A stretch of 45,285 bases of DNA from Branchiostoma floridae (GCF_000003815.2 NC_049983.1:23924414-23969698), one strand, 5' to 3'; shown: positions 22,722-33,780, counted from the stretch's first letter. Numbers and translations are program-made. The notes: generated by a model not told the origin, from the sequence alone.

Positions 22722-22823
22722 TACCATCTGTCCACACCCCTTCAAAAAGCTGCTGCTGTGGGCCACACAGGGACTTGTCAGCTTCTGATTTGCTCTGGGG
22801 CTGACATCACGGCCATTGCTAAG
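22722..22823 (+). pseudogene. Dead ankyrin exon (acceptor lost)
   Basis: In frame for 34 codons (GHTGTCQLLICSGADI), with a donor-like AAG|GTCACC, but no AG stands in front of the TAC that starts the repeat. The nearest AG (taacag) would give the wrong frame. It may be a recent loss. Confidence 0.65.
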
Positions 22824-22910
22824 GTCACCGTGATTGATTTGGGCCTTTGTGTCATGTTAAAATTGATACACTGTACACAACTACTAACACTGTCTGCCCT
22901 CCCTGTACAG

Positions 22911-23009
22911 TACCAGGACACACTTCTTCTTCAGGCTGCTGCTGAGGGCCGCCCCGGGTTATGTGAGCTTTTGATTGGCTCTGGTGCTGATGTTATGGTC
23001 AAGGATAAG
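22911..23009 (+). CDS. Ankyrin repeat exon 8 (GTCEL type)
   Basis: 99 nt, phase 0, acceptor cctgtacag, donor AAG|GTCAAA, which is weak at +3. Contains DTLLLQAAAEGRPGLCELLI; the usual His after Leu is Leu. Possibly weakening. Confidence 0.75.
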
Positions 23010-23065
23010 GTCAAATAATCTTTGTCTGCTGTAATGTTACATTGAAGAATACATAAGATCACTAC

Positions 23066-23114
23066 ATCTGAGCTTCTGGTTCGTTCTGGGACTGACGTTA
23101 TGGTGAAGAATAAG
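23066..23114 (+). pseudogene. Half ankyrin exon (3' half only)
   Basis: Matches the second half (gagcttctggttcgttctgg to aagaataag) with a donor GTATTA; the first half and the acceptor are missing. Confidence 0.75.
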
Positions 23115-23358
23115 GTATTAGTTACTTGTTTCAAATATACCTCACAAGACTCTATGGACGTAATATTTGTCTGCTGTAATGTTATATTGAGGCCTACACA
23201 AGAACACTGCATCATGTAACAATCACACTCACTCAAAACCAACATGGATAATCTAGCTAAACTCAATAACTCAGTAAAATGTGAATACATTATTAAGTTG
23301 AGCAATGGCATTGTTATGTTATTAACAGCTACTGACCATATCTGTCCTCCCTGTACAG

Positions 23359-23457
23359 AACCAGTCCACTCCGCTGCATAAAGCTGCTGCTGGGGGCCAT
23401 ACCGGGACTTGTGAGCTTCTGATTCGTTCTGGAGCAGATGTCAGAGCCACAGATGAG
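23359..23457 (+). CDS. Ankyrin repeat exon 9 (GTCEL type)
   Basis: 99 nt, phase 0, acceptor cctgtacag, donor GAG|GTCACT (weak at +3). Contains STPLHKAAAGGHTGTCELLI. Confidence 0.83.
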
Positions 23458-23944
23458 GTCACTGTGACATATATTTGTATAAAATAAACCTGTTGATACA
23501 TATTATGTTAAAGCGCATTTCGTGCAATTATCCGAGTGGAGCAACAATGCAAGTTATCCAGCTAGAGAGCACCTATCAGGGATTTTGAGATTCTGTACAA
23601 TTAACAGAAGTGTGCCTTAATCCAGCACCGCTGTGAGTCTATATTGGTTTCTTTGGCTGCCAAGTGGACACCAAACATATACATGTTTAAGCCATATTTC
23701 TAGACAAACATCAAAGGTAGTTCAACTGTGAGGAAGAAATTTCAATTTGCAAATAAAATACTTAACTTGAAGGGATTTTGCTTTGACATTTTGAAAACCA
23801 ATAAGGAAAAGACTCATTTATCAGCTCCAGCTGTTATTCCTCCTAGTAGACAGGACTAGGATTTTTCAAACTGTAGGATAGGTCACTGTACATATGTGGA
23901 AAGAACTTACATTACTACATACCGTGTCTGTCCTCCCTGTACAG

Positions 23945-24091
23945 GACCAGGACACGCCCCTCCATGAAGCTGCTGCTTATCATATATTTTTTCTATGAAT
24001 AGTACCAGTCCTCACCCTGCATCTGGCTGCTGCTGGAGGGCACACTGAGCTGCTGATTTGTTCTGGAGCTGATGTTATGATGCAGGATGCA
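23945..24091 (+). pseudogene. Fused remnant: half a functional exon plus dead exon copy
   Basis: The first 32 nt of a GTCEL-type exon (gaccaggacacgcccctcca) are joined by a deletion to the intron tail (ttttttctatgaatag) and then to another dead exon (24003-24091) with the shared 9-nt deletion, a further 1-nt loss and the AT donor. Confidence 0.78.
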
Positions 24092-24342
24092 ATAAAACAT
24101 AGTTTAACTTATTTTTAAATGGACCTTATTAGATTCATATATGGATGTAATTGTCGTCTTCTGTAATGTTACATTGAAGTTTACACAAGAAGAATGCATC
24201 ATGTAAAAATACCACTGACTCAAGAACAACATGGATAATCTAAACTCATTAACTCAATAAACTCTGAATACATGTTATCAAGTTGGGCTTTGTCAATGTT
24301 ATATTAACATTACTACATACCATGTATGTCCTCCCTGTACAG

Positions 24343-24441
24343 GACCAGGCCACTCCCCTCCATAAAGCAGCTGCTGGGGGCCACACTGGGACCTGTGAGC
24401 TTCTGATTCGTTCTGGAGCTGACGTTACGACCAAAGACAAG
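24343..24441 (+). CDS. Ankyrin repeat exon 10 (GTCEL type)
   Basis: 99 nt, phase 0, acceptor cctgtacag, donor AAG|GTGATT. Contains ATPLHKAAAGGHTGTCELLI. Confidence 0.88.
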
Positions 24442-24502
24442 GTGATTTACATTTGTTTCAACTAACCTTTATTATAGATTTTTTCTATGAATAGTGATGT
24501 AG

Positions 24503-24592
24503 TACCAGTCCTCACCCTTGCATCTGGCTGCTGCTGGAGGGCACACTGAGCTACTGATTTGTTCTGGAGCTGATGTTATGACACAGGATGGA
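24503..24592 (+). pseudogene. Dead ankyrin exon D (donor lost, frame open)
   Basis: 30 codons open (LHLAAAGGHTELLICSGADV), with the shared 9-nt deletion and the donor AT (ggaataaaac). The LINE fragment follows directly. Confidence 0.75.
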
Positions 24593-24599
24593 ATAAAAC

Positions 24600-25850
24600 A
24601 TAGCGATCCACAGAAACACAGCTTATTTTAACAGTTCACGATATACAGTTGTAGCTGGGGCACTGAACAATAAAAGACAGGTGGATCTAGCAATACTTGA
24701 TTTCACTAAAGCCTTTGACAAAGTCCCACATAGCAGACTCATATCAAAACTGGAGTTACTAATAATGGAATTCAAGGTACTACATTAAACTGGTTAAAGG
24801 CTTTCCTAAAATCAGATGAATAGAGAGCAAACGGTAGTGGTAGAAGGGAAGGCCTCAGCTCCAGTTAAAGTAGATTGGGAGTTCCGCAAGGGACTGTCCT
24901 GGGACCATTGCTCTCCTCTTTTACATATATATTAAACGACTTGCCAGACCAGCTCGATTCAAGCGTGACTAAGGTTATTCGCCATGATTGTCTGCTATAT
25001 ATAGAGGTTTTCTGCAAAGAATGCAAAGAATGACTCACAACTTCTTCAGAAAGATCTGAACACCCTGGAAGAATGGCAAAGGAAATGGCTTATGCAGTTC
25101 AATCCTGATAAGTGCTATATCATGCACAATTTAACAAACGCACACCAAATGAGTCCCCTTACCAGTTTTGTGGTCAGACATTAGCAACCACAAAAAGCCA
25201 CCCATACCTAGCCTATGTGTTACGTTAACAACTGGGCTGAAGTGGGGTGTCCATGTTAATAAAATAACAACCAAGGCTAAACAGACATTTGGGAGTGATC
25301 AAACGCAACTTGTGGGCATGCCCAGCCAGGGTTAAATCACTAAGTGCATACACGTGACTGGTAAGACCTAACCTTGAATATGCTGCAACAGTATGGGATC
25401 CGTATACAAAGAAAGACAAAGATAAACTTGAAAGGGTACAGAACCAAGCTGCCAGATTCTGCACAAACAACTACATCAGGGATGCTAGTGTTACCAAAAT
25501 GAAAACAGATCTGCAGTGGACATCATTTGAAGACAGAAGGAAAATGTCCAGATTTTGCATGATGTACAAAATGACCAAAAAGCTGGTGGACGTACCGACT
25601 GATAAATATATTTTATATATCTATATTATTATACCAGCTCAAAAAAGAACAAGAAACAGCCATGACTTCAAGTACCAGAGTTACCAAGCTAGGATTGATG
25701 TGTTCAAAAATTCGTATTTTCCCAGAACTATCGTAGAGTGGAATTTGTTATCACCAAGCACAGTAGGGGCATCTTCTCTGGATAGTTTTGAAGAACACTT
25801 GCAGATAGATGTGCAAAAGTTAGGTGTGACGGATCGTTCAGTGTAATATA
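24600..25850 (+). mobile_element. LINE reverse transcriptase fragment (CR1/Jockey-like), degenerate
   Basis: Several frames joined by stops and shifts carry RT marks: LAILDFTKAFDKVPHSRL (about 24685), GVPQGTVLGPLL (about 24880), and a degraded catalytic box HDCLLYI (about 24985) where active copies have ADDC. The C-terminal thumb part stays open at 25499-25846 (SFEDRRKMSRFCMMYKM). The 3' end carries a (gatacagatacagatacaga) tail near 25920. The 5' part is absent. Non-functional. Confidence 0.8.
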
Positions 25851-25973
25851 ACCAGCTGCTGCCGCATCGTGTGCCTGCAAAGCTGGCGTGTTACGCCGAA
25901 GGGCGGTTATGCCGGCTATATAGATACAGATACAGATACAGACTCTTACAGGTGGCCCAGCAATGCAGCTTCG

Positions 25974-26560
25974 TTACGTGAAGCTGGGGGGGTTATACAC
26001 ACCACACAGGGCAATGGACGATACCTCCAGTGGAAGCCAGTGAGGGCGTAGGTGAACCCACACACATTCCAAGTCCGATGGAACAAGTACTATGTCCAGG
26101 GCTTTAGCTGAAATGGTTGCTTTGGTGTACACTGCTACACCTCCTCCACGTTTGTCAGGTCGACATTTAGAGAACATTTTATAAAGTTTCGCACATCTGT
26201 AGCTGAATTCGGGAGGCAGGGAGTGAACCAGGTCTCGGTTACTACAGTAAAAAATAAACTGTGATCTCAATAGATGAGGTGGTCAAAACTGCTTCAAATT
26301 CATCAATCTTATTCACTAGAGATCTAGCATTTGACAGATTTTGAAGTATTCGAGGCATGTGTCTTTGTTGACTTGATGACTTCACTTGTCGATCGATTTG
26401 GATTGGATGCAGCTGTGCGATACGGTCTACACATTGTTGCATCTCCAGACCTGATTTGCATGTAAACAATGGGGAGGGCCGGGGATGGTGGCCAACAATT
26501 GTAGTGATTTTGTGTACCTTATTCCTTCCAGCCTTTTTCCCAGGAGGTCTGCGTGTAATA
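25974..26560 (-). mobile_element. LINE endonuclease-domain fragment, opposite orientation
   Basis: On the minus strand, 26469 to 25974 reads LQNLSNARSLVNKIDEFEAV, then, after frame breaks, CRPDKRGGGVAVYTK, typical for the start and middle of the apurinic endonuclease domain of LINE ORF2. It abuts the RT fragment tail to tail (RT 3' end against the EN fragment's downstream end). The two may be one element rearranged by twin priming or two insertions. Confidence 0.75.
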
Positions 26561-26564
26561 AATA

Positions 26565-26880
26565 ATTATGTAATTCTGACAGAAAACTGCAGACTTGTAA
26601 GATTATTATGATATGATTTAGAGTGAGAGCATCTCTCTGCAGAAATTTAATGTCAACAAAGCAGAAATTATTTCGGACATTCCCAAAGATGAGATTTACC
26701 ATGCCTGACACATGGTTTATCTCAAAACACCGTCAAGGTGTAAGGAATTCAAGATCAATGTGAAAGTGAATGTGACATGACACAATGCCACTGATATTCA
26801 CATAAGTCATTTTGCACACTGATAGCATTCAGGTATGACTTTTACAGCGGGGTTAAACTTGTCACAATGATGGACATAGC
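26565..26880. repeat. Intron segment duplicated from about 12290-12605, copy 2
   Basis: The uninterrupted version: after atggacata it continues directly to the sequence that precedes the ankyrin exon, whereas copy 1 has more than 1 kb inserted there. Confidence 0.85.
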
Positions 26881-27125
26881 TTAGTCTGGTATTGCTACCA
26901 CAAGATATGCCCTACTTATTCACAAGAAGAAATGTTTGAATGAAAATACTTTGAAATCGATCTCTAATTTTTAGAATTTTGATAATCTCACTCACTATCC
27001 GGTTTAGCGTCCGTTGTTTCCCGTCTTCCAGGGATTAGACGTCTAATACGTTTGTGCAATTAGTGTATTTGTCTCTGTCCAGACATTTTGTAACCAGTTA
27101 TTGTCCCAACTGCTGTTCTATCCAG

Positions 27126-27222
27126 CGTGACCCGACATCCCTGCATGTGGCCAGTATGTAAGGGCAGACTGAGGTAGCAGAGCTTCTGATAAGAAATGGG
27201 GCTGAACTGGGTATTACTAAGT
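27126..27222 (+). pseudogene. Dead ankyrin exon (GQTEV type)
   Basis: Acceptor tatccag is kept, but the 12th codon is TAA (gccagtatgtaagg), and the end is deleted (ggggctgaactgggtattac). The flanking introns match those of 13927, 28237 and 29712. Confidence 0.85.
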
Positions 27223-27299
27223 AGATATAATCCTGCTCTTATTTTTCCTGACCTGTACCTGGACAATGGCGCCCATGGTACCCCTGTCACAACACTCAC

Positions 27300-28160
27300 A
27301 ACATTAATAGTCATCTACTAAATGATCCCTTCCAAGAAAGAAGTCTCATTCAGAGATAAATTGAAGCTATTGTTCTGGAGTACCGTAAGTTTAAATAACT
27401 TGTATATAAAGGCATTTCGTCACTGAGTTTCCTTCATATTTCTTTTGTGGCTTCCCGGCTGACACACATAGACTTACAACTTGTGCATAATGTACATAAT
27501 CTGATGATTTCCAAACTATTGCAGAATAATAGTAACTCACTCACTCACTATCCATGGTTAGATTATACAGCTGCTGGGATCCCTGACGCAGGGGTAGGCA
27601 GCAGTCGGCTAGTCTTCACACTCCGCTTCCATGCGGCTCTGTCCAGTGGGTCGACTTGTGAGAATAATAGTAAAAGGACCCGTTTTAAATGTTTAAAATG
27701 GACACACTTTCTTCACACATGAACCTGCGGTTTTTGACTTTCACCTACTAGCCAGTCATGCATGTGGATGTCATCCGAGTCAGTGTTGCAACATAGTAAA
27801 CGTAATATACTAACTTAGGCTACATGAATGACTATTTCATGATTTTCTATCATCTACAATGTCATAATGCAAGCAGCGGTTGGTGCAGAAGATTTAAATG
27901 TAGAACCTTTTTATCATATGTAACATCTTTTTGCACTCCCCATGCGCCAACCTCTGCTGCATGCTTCAAAGGGCCACACTTAAAATTTTACACAGAAGAA
28001 AACAAATAGTTGATCAAAGATTTTTCTTTTTGATTCTAAAGTACTCTCTGTCATCAACCTTATTTTATCAAACCAATAATTAGAAATACTTTTGATATGA
28101 TCTCTAACATTTGAAGTGATAAAAAAAATTCATTTCAGTCCATGTTTACACTTTTTCATA
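27300..28160. other. Intron, paralogous to 28430-28930
   Basis: Non-coding. From about 27650 it matches 28470 onward (for example gtttttgactttcacctac and catgcttcaaagggccaca). No exon seen. Confidence 0.6.
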
Positions 28161-28236
28161 GCATTTTATGACAGTATACTTGTCTCTTGGCAGTCATGTT
28201 GTATTCAGTTACTGTCCAAACTGTTGTTCTATCCAG

Positions 28237-28335
28237 CTAGACTGGACATCCCTGCATGTGGCCAGCCATTACGGGCAGACTGAGGTAGCAGAGCTTCTGA
28301 TAAAAAATGGGGCTGACCTGGAGGCGAGGGGCAGA
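28237..28335 (+). CDS. Ankyrin repeat exon 11 (GQTEV type)
   Basis: 99 nt, phase 0, acceptor tatccag, donor AGA|GTAAGT. Contains TSLHVASHYGQTEVAELLIK. Confidence 0.88.
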
Positions 28336-28976
28336 GTAAGTAGCAATAATCCTGCTCTCATTTCTACTGACCTGTACCTAGGCAATGGTACCCATGGTAC
28401 CTATCACAACACTCACAACATAAATGAATTGTTTTGTTGCAAATTCATGCCAAAAGGATCTGTGTTGATTGTTAAAAATGGACACATTCTCCAGACATGA
28501 ACTTACGGTTTTTGACTTTCACCTACGTACTAGCCAGTTGTGCATGTGGATGTCATCCAAGTCAGTGTTGCAATATAGTAAGCGTAATACTAAGGCTACA
28601 TGAATGACTATTCCATGATTTACTATCATCTACATTATGTATGCACGCAGCGGTTGGTGCAGAAGATTGTGACCTTTTTATCATATGTTCTTTTCGCACT
28701 CCCCATGCGCTAACCTCTGCTGCATGCTTCAAAGGGCCACATTTAAAATTTTACACAGAAGAAAACAAATACTAAGTTAAGTACTCTCTGTCATCTACCT
28801 TATTTTATCAAACCAATAATTACTTTTGATATGATCTCTAACATTTGAAGTGATGAAAAAAATTATATTTGTATTCATTTCAGTCCACGTTTACGCTTTT
28901 TCATAGCAAATTATTTTATGACAGTATACTTGTCTCTTGGCAGTCATATTGTAACCGGTTACTGTCTGAACTGTAT

Positions 28977-29696
28977 AAGAGGCTCCACAATAAGTTTGGA
29001 ATTCCACTTTTCCCATTTTGAAATGTGCTAATATTTTCAATATAAAAGCACTTGGTGAAAAGTCTTTACATATGATTGACAAGTATGATGTACAGTTGTG
29101 AAATATGATAATAACTTTCATGAATATTCATTTTGAAAATTTTCTTCCTGCAGGAATTCCTGCGGGGGAGTTGCGGGGGGTGGGAGGTGTGCTTGCTCCC
29201 AACAACTTTAACTATGTGTAATTTTGATGGAAATGTCATTAACTTATCTTAGTTAAAATGCAAGAAATAGCATTTCAGAGGGTCAAGATTTTCAGGCCTC
29301 TGGTGCGATGCGTTGTGCCTTCGGCGCTCCACGTGCTGAAAATTTTGTCAGCAAAAGTTCACAAAAATTCCTGCAGAAATTCCTGCAGAAAACAATCTTC
29401 CTGCAGGAATTTACCTTTGTCCTGCAGCAAATTTCTGCAGGAATTCCTGCAGGAAAAAGTTTTTCCTGCAGGAATTCCTGCAGGAAAAATGCTTCCTGCA
29501 GGAATTCCTGCAGGACTTCCTGCAGGAAGAAAATTTTCAAAATGAATATTCATGAAAGTTATTATCATATTTCACAACTGTACATCATACTTGTCAATCA
29601 CATGTAAAGACTTTTCACCAAGTGCTTTTATATTGAAAATATAAGCCCATTTCAAAATGGGAAAAGTGGAATTCCAAACTTATTGTGGAGCCTCTT
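28977..29696. mobile_element. Foldback element (720 bp) with palindromic tandem core, 15 nt before exon 29712
   Basis: Terminal inverted arms of about 185 bp (aagaggctccacaataagtt ... mirrored to gtggagcctctt at 29685-29696). The core (29140-29530) is built of cctgcaggaattcctgcagg palindromes (joined PstI and EcoRI sites) in tandem. ORFs in it are artefacts. Flanks tgtat and tgttg compared with the empty site gaactgttgttctatccag near 14160 and 28220 show the insertion point exactly. Confidence 0.9.
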
Positions 29697-29711
29697 TGTT
29701 GTTCTATCCAG

Positions 29712-29810
29712 TTTGACCGGACATCCCTGCATGTGGCCAGCGAGTGCGGGCAGACTGAGGTAGCAGAGCTTCTGATAAAAAATGGGGCTAACCTGGAGGC
29801 GAGGGACTAT
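29712..29810 (+). CDS. Ankyrin repeat exon 12 (GQTEV type)
   Basis: 99 nt, phase 0, acceptor tatccag, donor TAT|GTAAGT. Contains TSLHVASECGQTEVAELLIK. Only about 15 nt of its own intron separate it from the foldback element. Confidence 0.86.
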
Positions 29811-30457
29811 GTAAGTACCTATAACCCTGCTCTCATTTTTCCTGACCTGTACCTGGACAATGGTGCCCATGGTACCCCTGTCACAATACTCACAATATAA
29901 ATCAGTCATCTAATTATCCCTTCCAGCAAACAAGTCCCATTCAGAGATGACCTTGACGCTATTGTTTTGGAACAGGTATAAATGACTTGTAAAAAGCAAG
30001 GCATTTCATCACTGCGTTTCTTTTGTATGAGAGTCTTGTACCCCTGTCCAGGACACACACATATTTGTTCACAACTGCAAAACAGAATAGTAAAATGATC
30101 TATTTTCAAATTGACTGTTTCAATTGGACAACGTGCCCCCATGAACTCACAGAGTTTTACTTTCACTTACCGAGTCGCGTGTGTAGATGTCACCCATCAA
30201 ATCAAGTCAGAGTGGACCATCATATGCTACATGAATGAGTCTTCCACTAAAAGGCATTACTGAAGTTTCTCATTGATTTTGCAAACAAGTCTTCACAGTG
30301 TGATATTTTTTCCCTCTCTCCACAAGTTACAGTGATGACACATTTATAACCAAATACAACAAGCACCATTACCACCTGGTCGCCGCCTCTTCATGAATGA
30401 GCCTAAATATGGAGAGTTTGTGTTACACAGACCACCTTATCACTTTTCTCTGCACAG

Positions 30458-30556
30458 CTCCAGTCCACACCCCTGCAAGAAGCTGCTGTTGGGGGCCACA
30501 CCGGGACTTGTGAGCTTCTGATTCGTTCTGGAGCTGATCTTACGACCAAAGATAAG
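30458..30556 (+). CDS. Ankyrin repeat exon 13 (GTCEL type)
   Basis: 99 nt, phase 0, acceptor tctgcacag, donor AAG|GTGATT. Contains STPLQEAAVGGHTGTCELLI. The upstream intron matches that of 18414, so it is its block-duplicate. Confidence 0.87.
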
Positions 30557-30610
30557 GTGATTTATATTTGTTTCAACTAACCTTTATCATAATTTTTTTT
30601 CTGTGAATAG

Positions 30611-30700
30611 TACCAGTCCTCACCCCTGCATCTGGCTGCTTTTGGAGAACACACTGAGCTACTGATTTGTTCTGGAGCTGATGTTAAGATGCAGGATGAA
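30611..30700 (+). pseudogene. Dead ankyrin exon E (donor lost, frame open)
   Basis: 30 codons open (LHLAAFGEHTELLICSGADV), with the shared 9-nt deletion and the donor AT (gaaataaaac). It sits in the same place after 30458 as the earlier copies do after their exons. Confidence 0.75.
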
Positions 30701-30914
30701 ATAAAACATAGTTTAACTTAATATTTTAAATGGACCTTCTTAGATTCATATACGGATGTAATTGTCGTCTTCTGTAATGTTACATTGGAGTTACACAAGA
30801 AGAATGCATCATGTAACAATCACCTCACTCAAAAACAACATGGATATAATCTAAAACTCTAAAATGCAATAAAATATGAATAGTGTAATTAAGTTGGGGA
30901 TTGGCAATGTTATG

Positions 30915-30955
30915 TCCTGATTCGCTCTGGTGCTGATGTTATGGCCCAGGATAAG
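30915..30955 (+). pseudogene. Half ankyrin exon (3' half only)
   Basis: tcctgattcgctctggtgct to caggataag with an intact donor GTAAAA; the first half is deleted (the intron phrase ggcaatgttatg joins directly). Confidence 0.75.
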
Positions 30956-31206
30956 GTAAAACATAGTTTAACTTATTCTTGATGGACCTTATTAGACTTA
31001 GATATGGATGTAATATTTGCCTACTGTAATGTTGCATTGAAGTCTGCACAAGAACGCTGCATCATGTAACAATCACACGCACTAAAAACAACATGGTTAA
31101 TCTAAACTTCTCAACTCAAACAAATGTGAATACATGTTATTAAGTTGATTGTTGGTGATGTTATACCATTAACATTACTACTACCATGCCTCTCCTCCCT
31201 GTACAG

Positions 31207-31305
31207 AACCAGTCCACTCCCCTGCATAAAGCTGCTGCTGAGGGCCACACCGGGACTTGTGAGCTTCTGATTCATTCTGGAGCTGATGTTATGGTTCAGA
31301 ATAAG
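31207..31305 (+). CDS. Ankyrin repeat exon 14 (GTCEL type)
   Basis: 99 nt, phase 0, acceptor cctgtacag, donor AAG|GTAAAA. Contains STPLHKAAAEGHTGTCELLI. The end of this exon and its donor are duplicated in reverse at 33064-33110. Confidence 0.87.
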
Positions 31306-33110
31306 GTAAAATAAATATGGATCCCATATATTTGTATCATTTTATATTTGTCTGCTGTAATGTTACATTTTAAATGTAACATTACAGCAGACAACTAGAA
31401 AGGCCGACATTTGCTTGAGAGCAAATACAGCATATTTCAGCCATCTCCCTCCCCATGCAACAATAGGCTATTTCAAAATCACCCATTTGAAAAATCACTT
31501 TTACTTAATGACGGTTTAACCCAAAAATGAGTCTTACAAAATTCACCCGTTCAAGAATGGACTCCAGTGCACCCTATGTGAATTTGCACAATAGACCAGT
31601 CCAGAAATACTCCCACTGAAACCTTGGCCTTTTGAATAAGAAACCAAATCCAAAATTGAATTTAGCAAAAAAGGTCCCAGTGCATAAAAAGGTATAATAG
31701 ACCAGTCTAAAAACACTTCCACTAAAATAGAATTTTGAATCATCACCCGTTCAAAACTGAATTTGAAAAAATCCCCCTTCCGTGTGCAAAAAATGGACTC
31801 TTCCATGTAAAGTAGAGCAGTCCAAAAATACATCCGCTAAAATAGGACTTTGACATAATCACTGAAGTCCAAAAAATGGATTTTTAAAAAAAGCCCCCTC
31901 TATGCAAGAATGGACTCTTCCAGAACACCCATGTAAAATTGCAAATTAGACCAGTCCAAAAATAACCCTACTGAAAGACTTTGACAAACTAGAAGTCACC
32001 AAAGTCCAAAATATGAATTTTGAAAAATCCCCCCTCCGTGCGAGAATAGACTCTTCCAGCACACATTCTGTAAAATTGCAAAATAGACCTGTCCAAAAAT
32101 GCATCCACTGAAAGACTTCACCAGTCCAATGATGAATTTTAAAAAAATGAACCCCTCCGTGTAAGAATGGACTCTTCCAGATAACACCGGGCTCGCTGAT
32201 TGGCTGCCACCCCCCTCTTTAGGATATAGATTCAGGCTGATTGGTTACCTATCTAATTAGATTAAATAGACATATATGCCAGTAGGTGCAATCTGCAACT
32301 GGGGGTCAACGACCTTAAGGTCATTGACCCCTCTGGCTATTGGAAAATGACAAAAAAAATCCCCAAATATATCATTTTGACGTAGTCTATGACAAAAATT
32401 AGACATGTGTCATTTGAATAAATATCTAGTGCACCCTTTTACCAAAATTTAGGTCATTTGGTTTTAAAACCAGAGCAAAAGAGCCAAAAGTGTACTTTTT
32501 GGTCATAAAATGGCCAAATAATCCCCAAATATAGCATTTTATTGTACCGTATGCCTCAAGTGTTATTGAATCCATGTGCGCATATGTCTAGGGCACTCCT
32601 ATACTAAATTTCAGGTCATCCGGTTCTAAAACCAAGGTACAGGAGCCAAAAGTGTCCTTTTTTGGTAAAAAAAATGACCAAAAAATCGCAAAAATAAGTA
32701 TTTCGTTATACTGTACACCAAAACTGATATTGAATCTATTTGGGGGACTTATCAAGGGACATCTGTACCAAATTTCAGCTCATTCGGTTATACTACCAGG
32801 GTACAGGGGGCCCAAATATACAGTTTTGGTCTTAAGATGACCAAAAAACCTTAATAAAATCATTTAAGAGACAGATATGGAAAAAATGAAAAGAACGTCC
32901 GAGGGTATTGGTCCACTCTACCCTTGTGCCAAATTTCAAGTCATTCGGTTGAGGAACAAGGGAGATACCGTGTTCTGAAGATTTGACAGGAGAAAGAAAG
33001 AAAGAAAGAAACATTACGAATACAATTATATTTCACCATACCTATGGTATGGCTGAAATATAAATATAAAATGATACAAATATATGGGATCCATATTTAT
33101 TTTACCTTAT
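31301..33110. repeat. Inverted duplication split by a 1.66-kb repeat insertion
   Basis: 31348-31370 and 31372-31394 form a perfect 23-bp palindrome around one base. 31301-31347 (the last 5 nt of exon 14, its donor and intron) recurs as reverse complement at 33064-33110. Together the two inverted parts equal one reverse copy of 31301-31370, interrupted by 31395 to about 33063. Confidence 0.85.
31395..33063. mobile_element. Intronic repeat insertion with two tandem domains
   Basis: First part (31500-32190): diverged units of 99-137 bp marked by agaccagtcc. Second part (32300-32990): about four units of about 160 bp marked by aaatttcaggtcattcggtt. The end is gaaagaaagaaagaaa then gtatggctgaaata. 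No coding potential; the oligo-purine tail suggests retrotransposition. Confidence 0.6.
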
Positions 33111-33280
33111 TAGCCTACAGATTCTGAAGAACACTGCACCATATAACAATCACATTCACTCAAAACAACATAGATAATCTAAGCTCAAGGACTCAGTAAA
33201 ATGTGAATACATTATTAAGTTGAGCGTTGGCAATGTTATGCTATTAACAGCTACTTACCATGTCTGCCCTCCCTGTACAG

Positions 33281-33379
33281 CACCAGGACACTCCCCTGCA
33301 TAAAGCTGCTGCTCGGGGCCACACCGGGACTTGTGAGCTTCTGATTCGTTCTGGTGCTGATGTCACAGCTACAGATAAG
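33281..33379 (+). CDS. Ankyrin repeat exon 15 (GTCEL type)
   Basis: 99 nt, phase 0, acceptor cctgtacag, donor AAG|GTGATA. Contains DTPLHKAAARGHTGTCELLI. Confidence 0.88.
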
Positions 33380-33469
33380 GTGATACATATTTGTTTCAAA
33401 CTGCCATGTGAATACATGTTATTGAATGTAAAGTTGCAGTGTTGGTGAAGTTACGTTATCCATTAATAC

Positions 33470-33780
33470 ACCGGCGGGTGTAAACTACAATAAGGCAGAT
33501 AAGATAGGGATGTTCGCCAGGCCTCCATCAGGGTGAATCACCAACTCCAGGCAGAATGGTTTGCACCATTGCACACCGGGGCATGCCTCTACTCTTTTTT
33601 CGAAAGGTGTAGTGCGCTCTTAAACATGCACGTACGTGGGGTGTGTCTCTCGTCAAACACGGTACCTCCATTTAATGTCCTATCCGAGAGACGGCGCTAG
33701 CCAAAATTAGGTCCTCATTTTTACCTGAGTGAAGTGGTGAAAGTCGTGAGCCCAATCTGTTGCAGATTACTCCACCCAAT
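33470..33780. other. Intron with a possible dispersed repeat
   Basis: GC-richer than its surroundings (ggtacctccatttaatgtcc, gagagacggcgctagcc). No exon or terminus could be fixed; it may be a repeat family. Confidence 0.3.

Noticed and set aside
29258-29607. ORFs with repeated NSCRNSCRK or EFLQE phrases
   Set aside because: Produced by the tandem palindromes of the foldback core on both strands.
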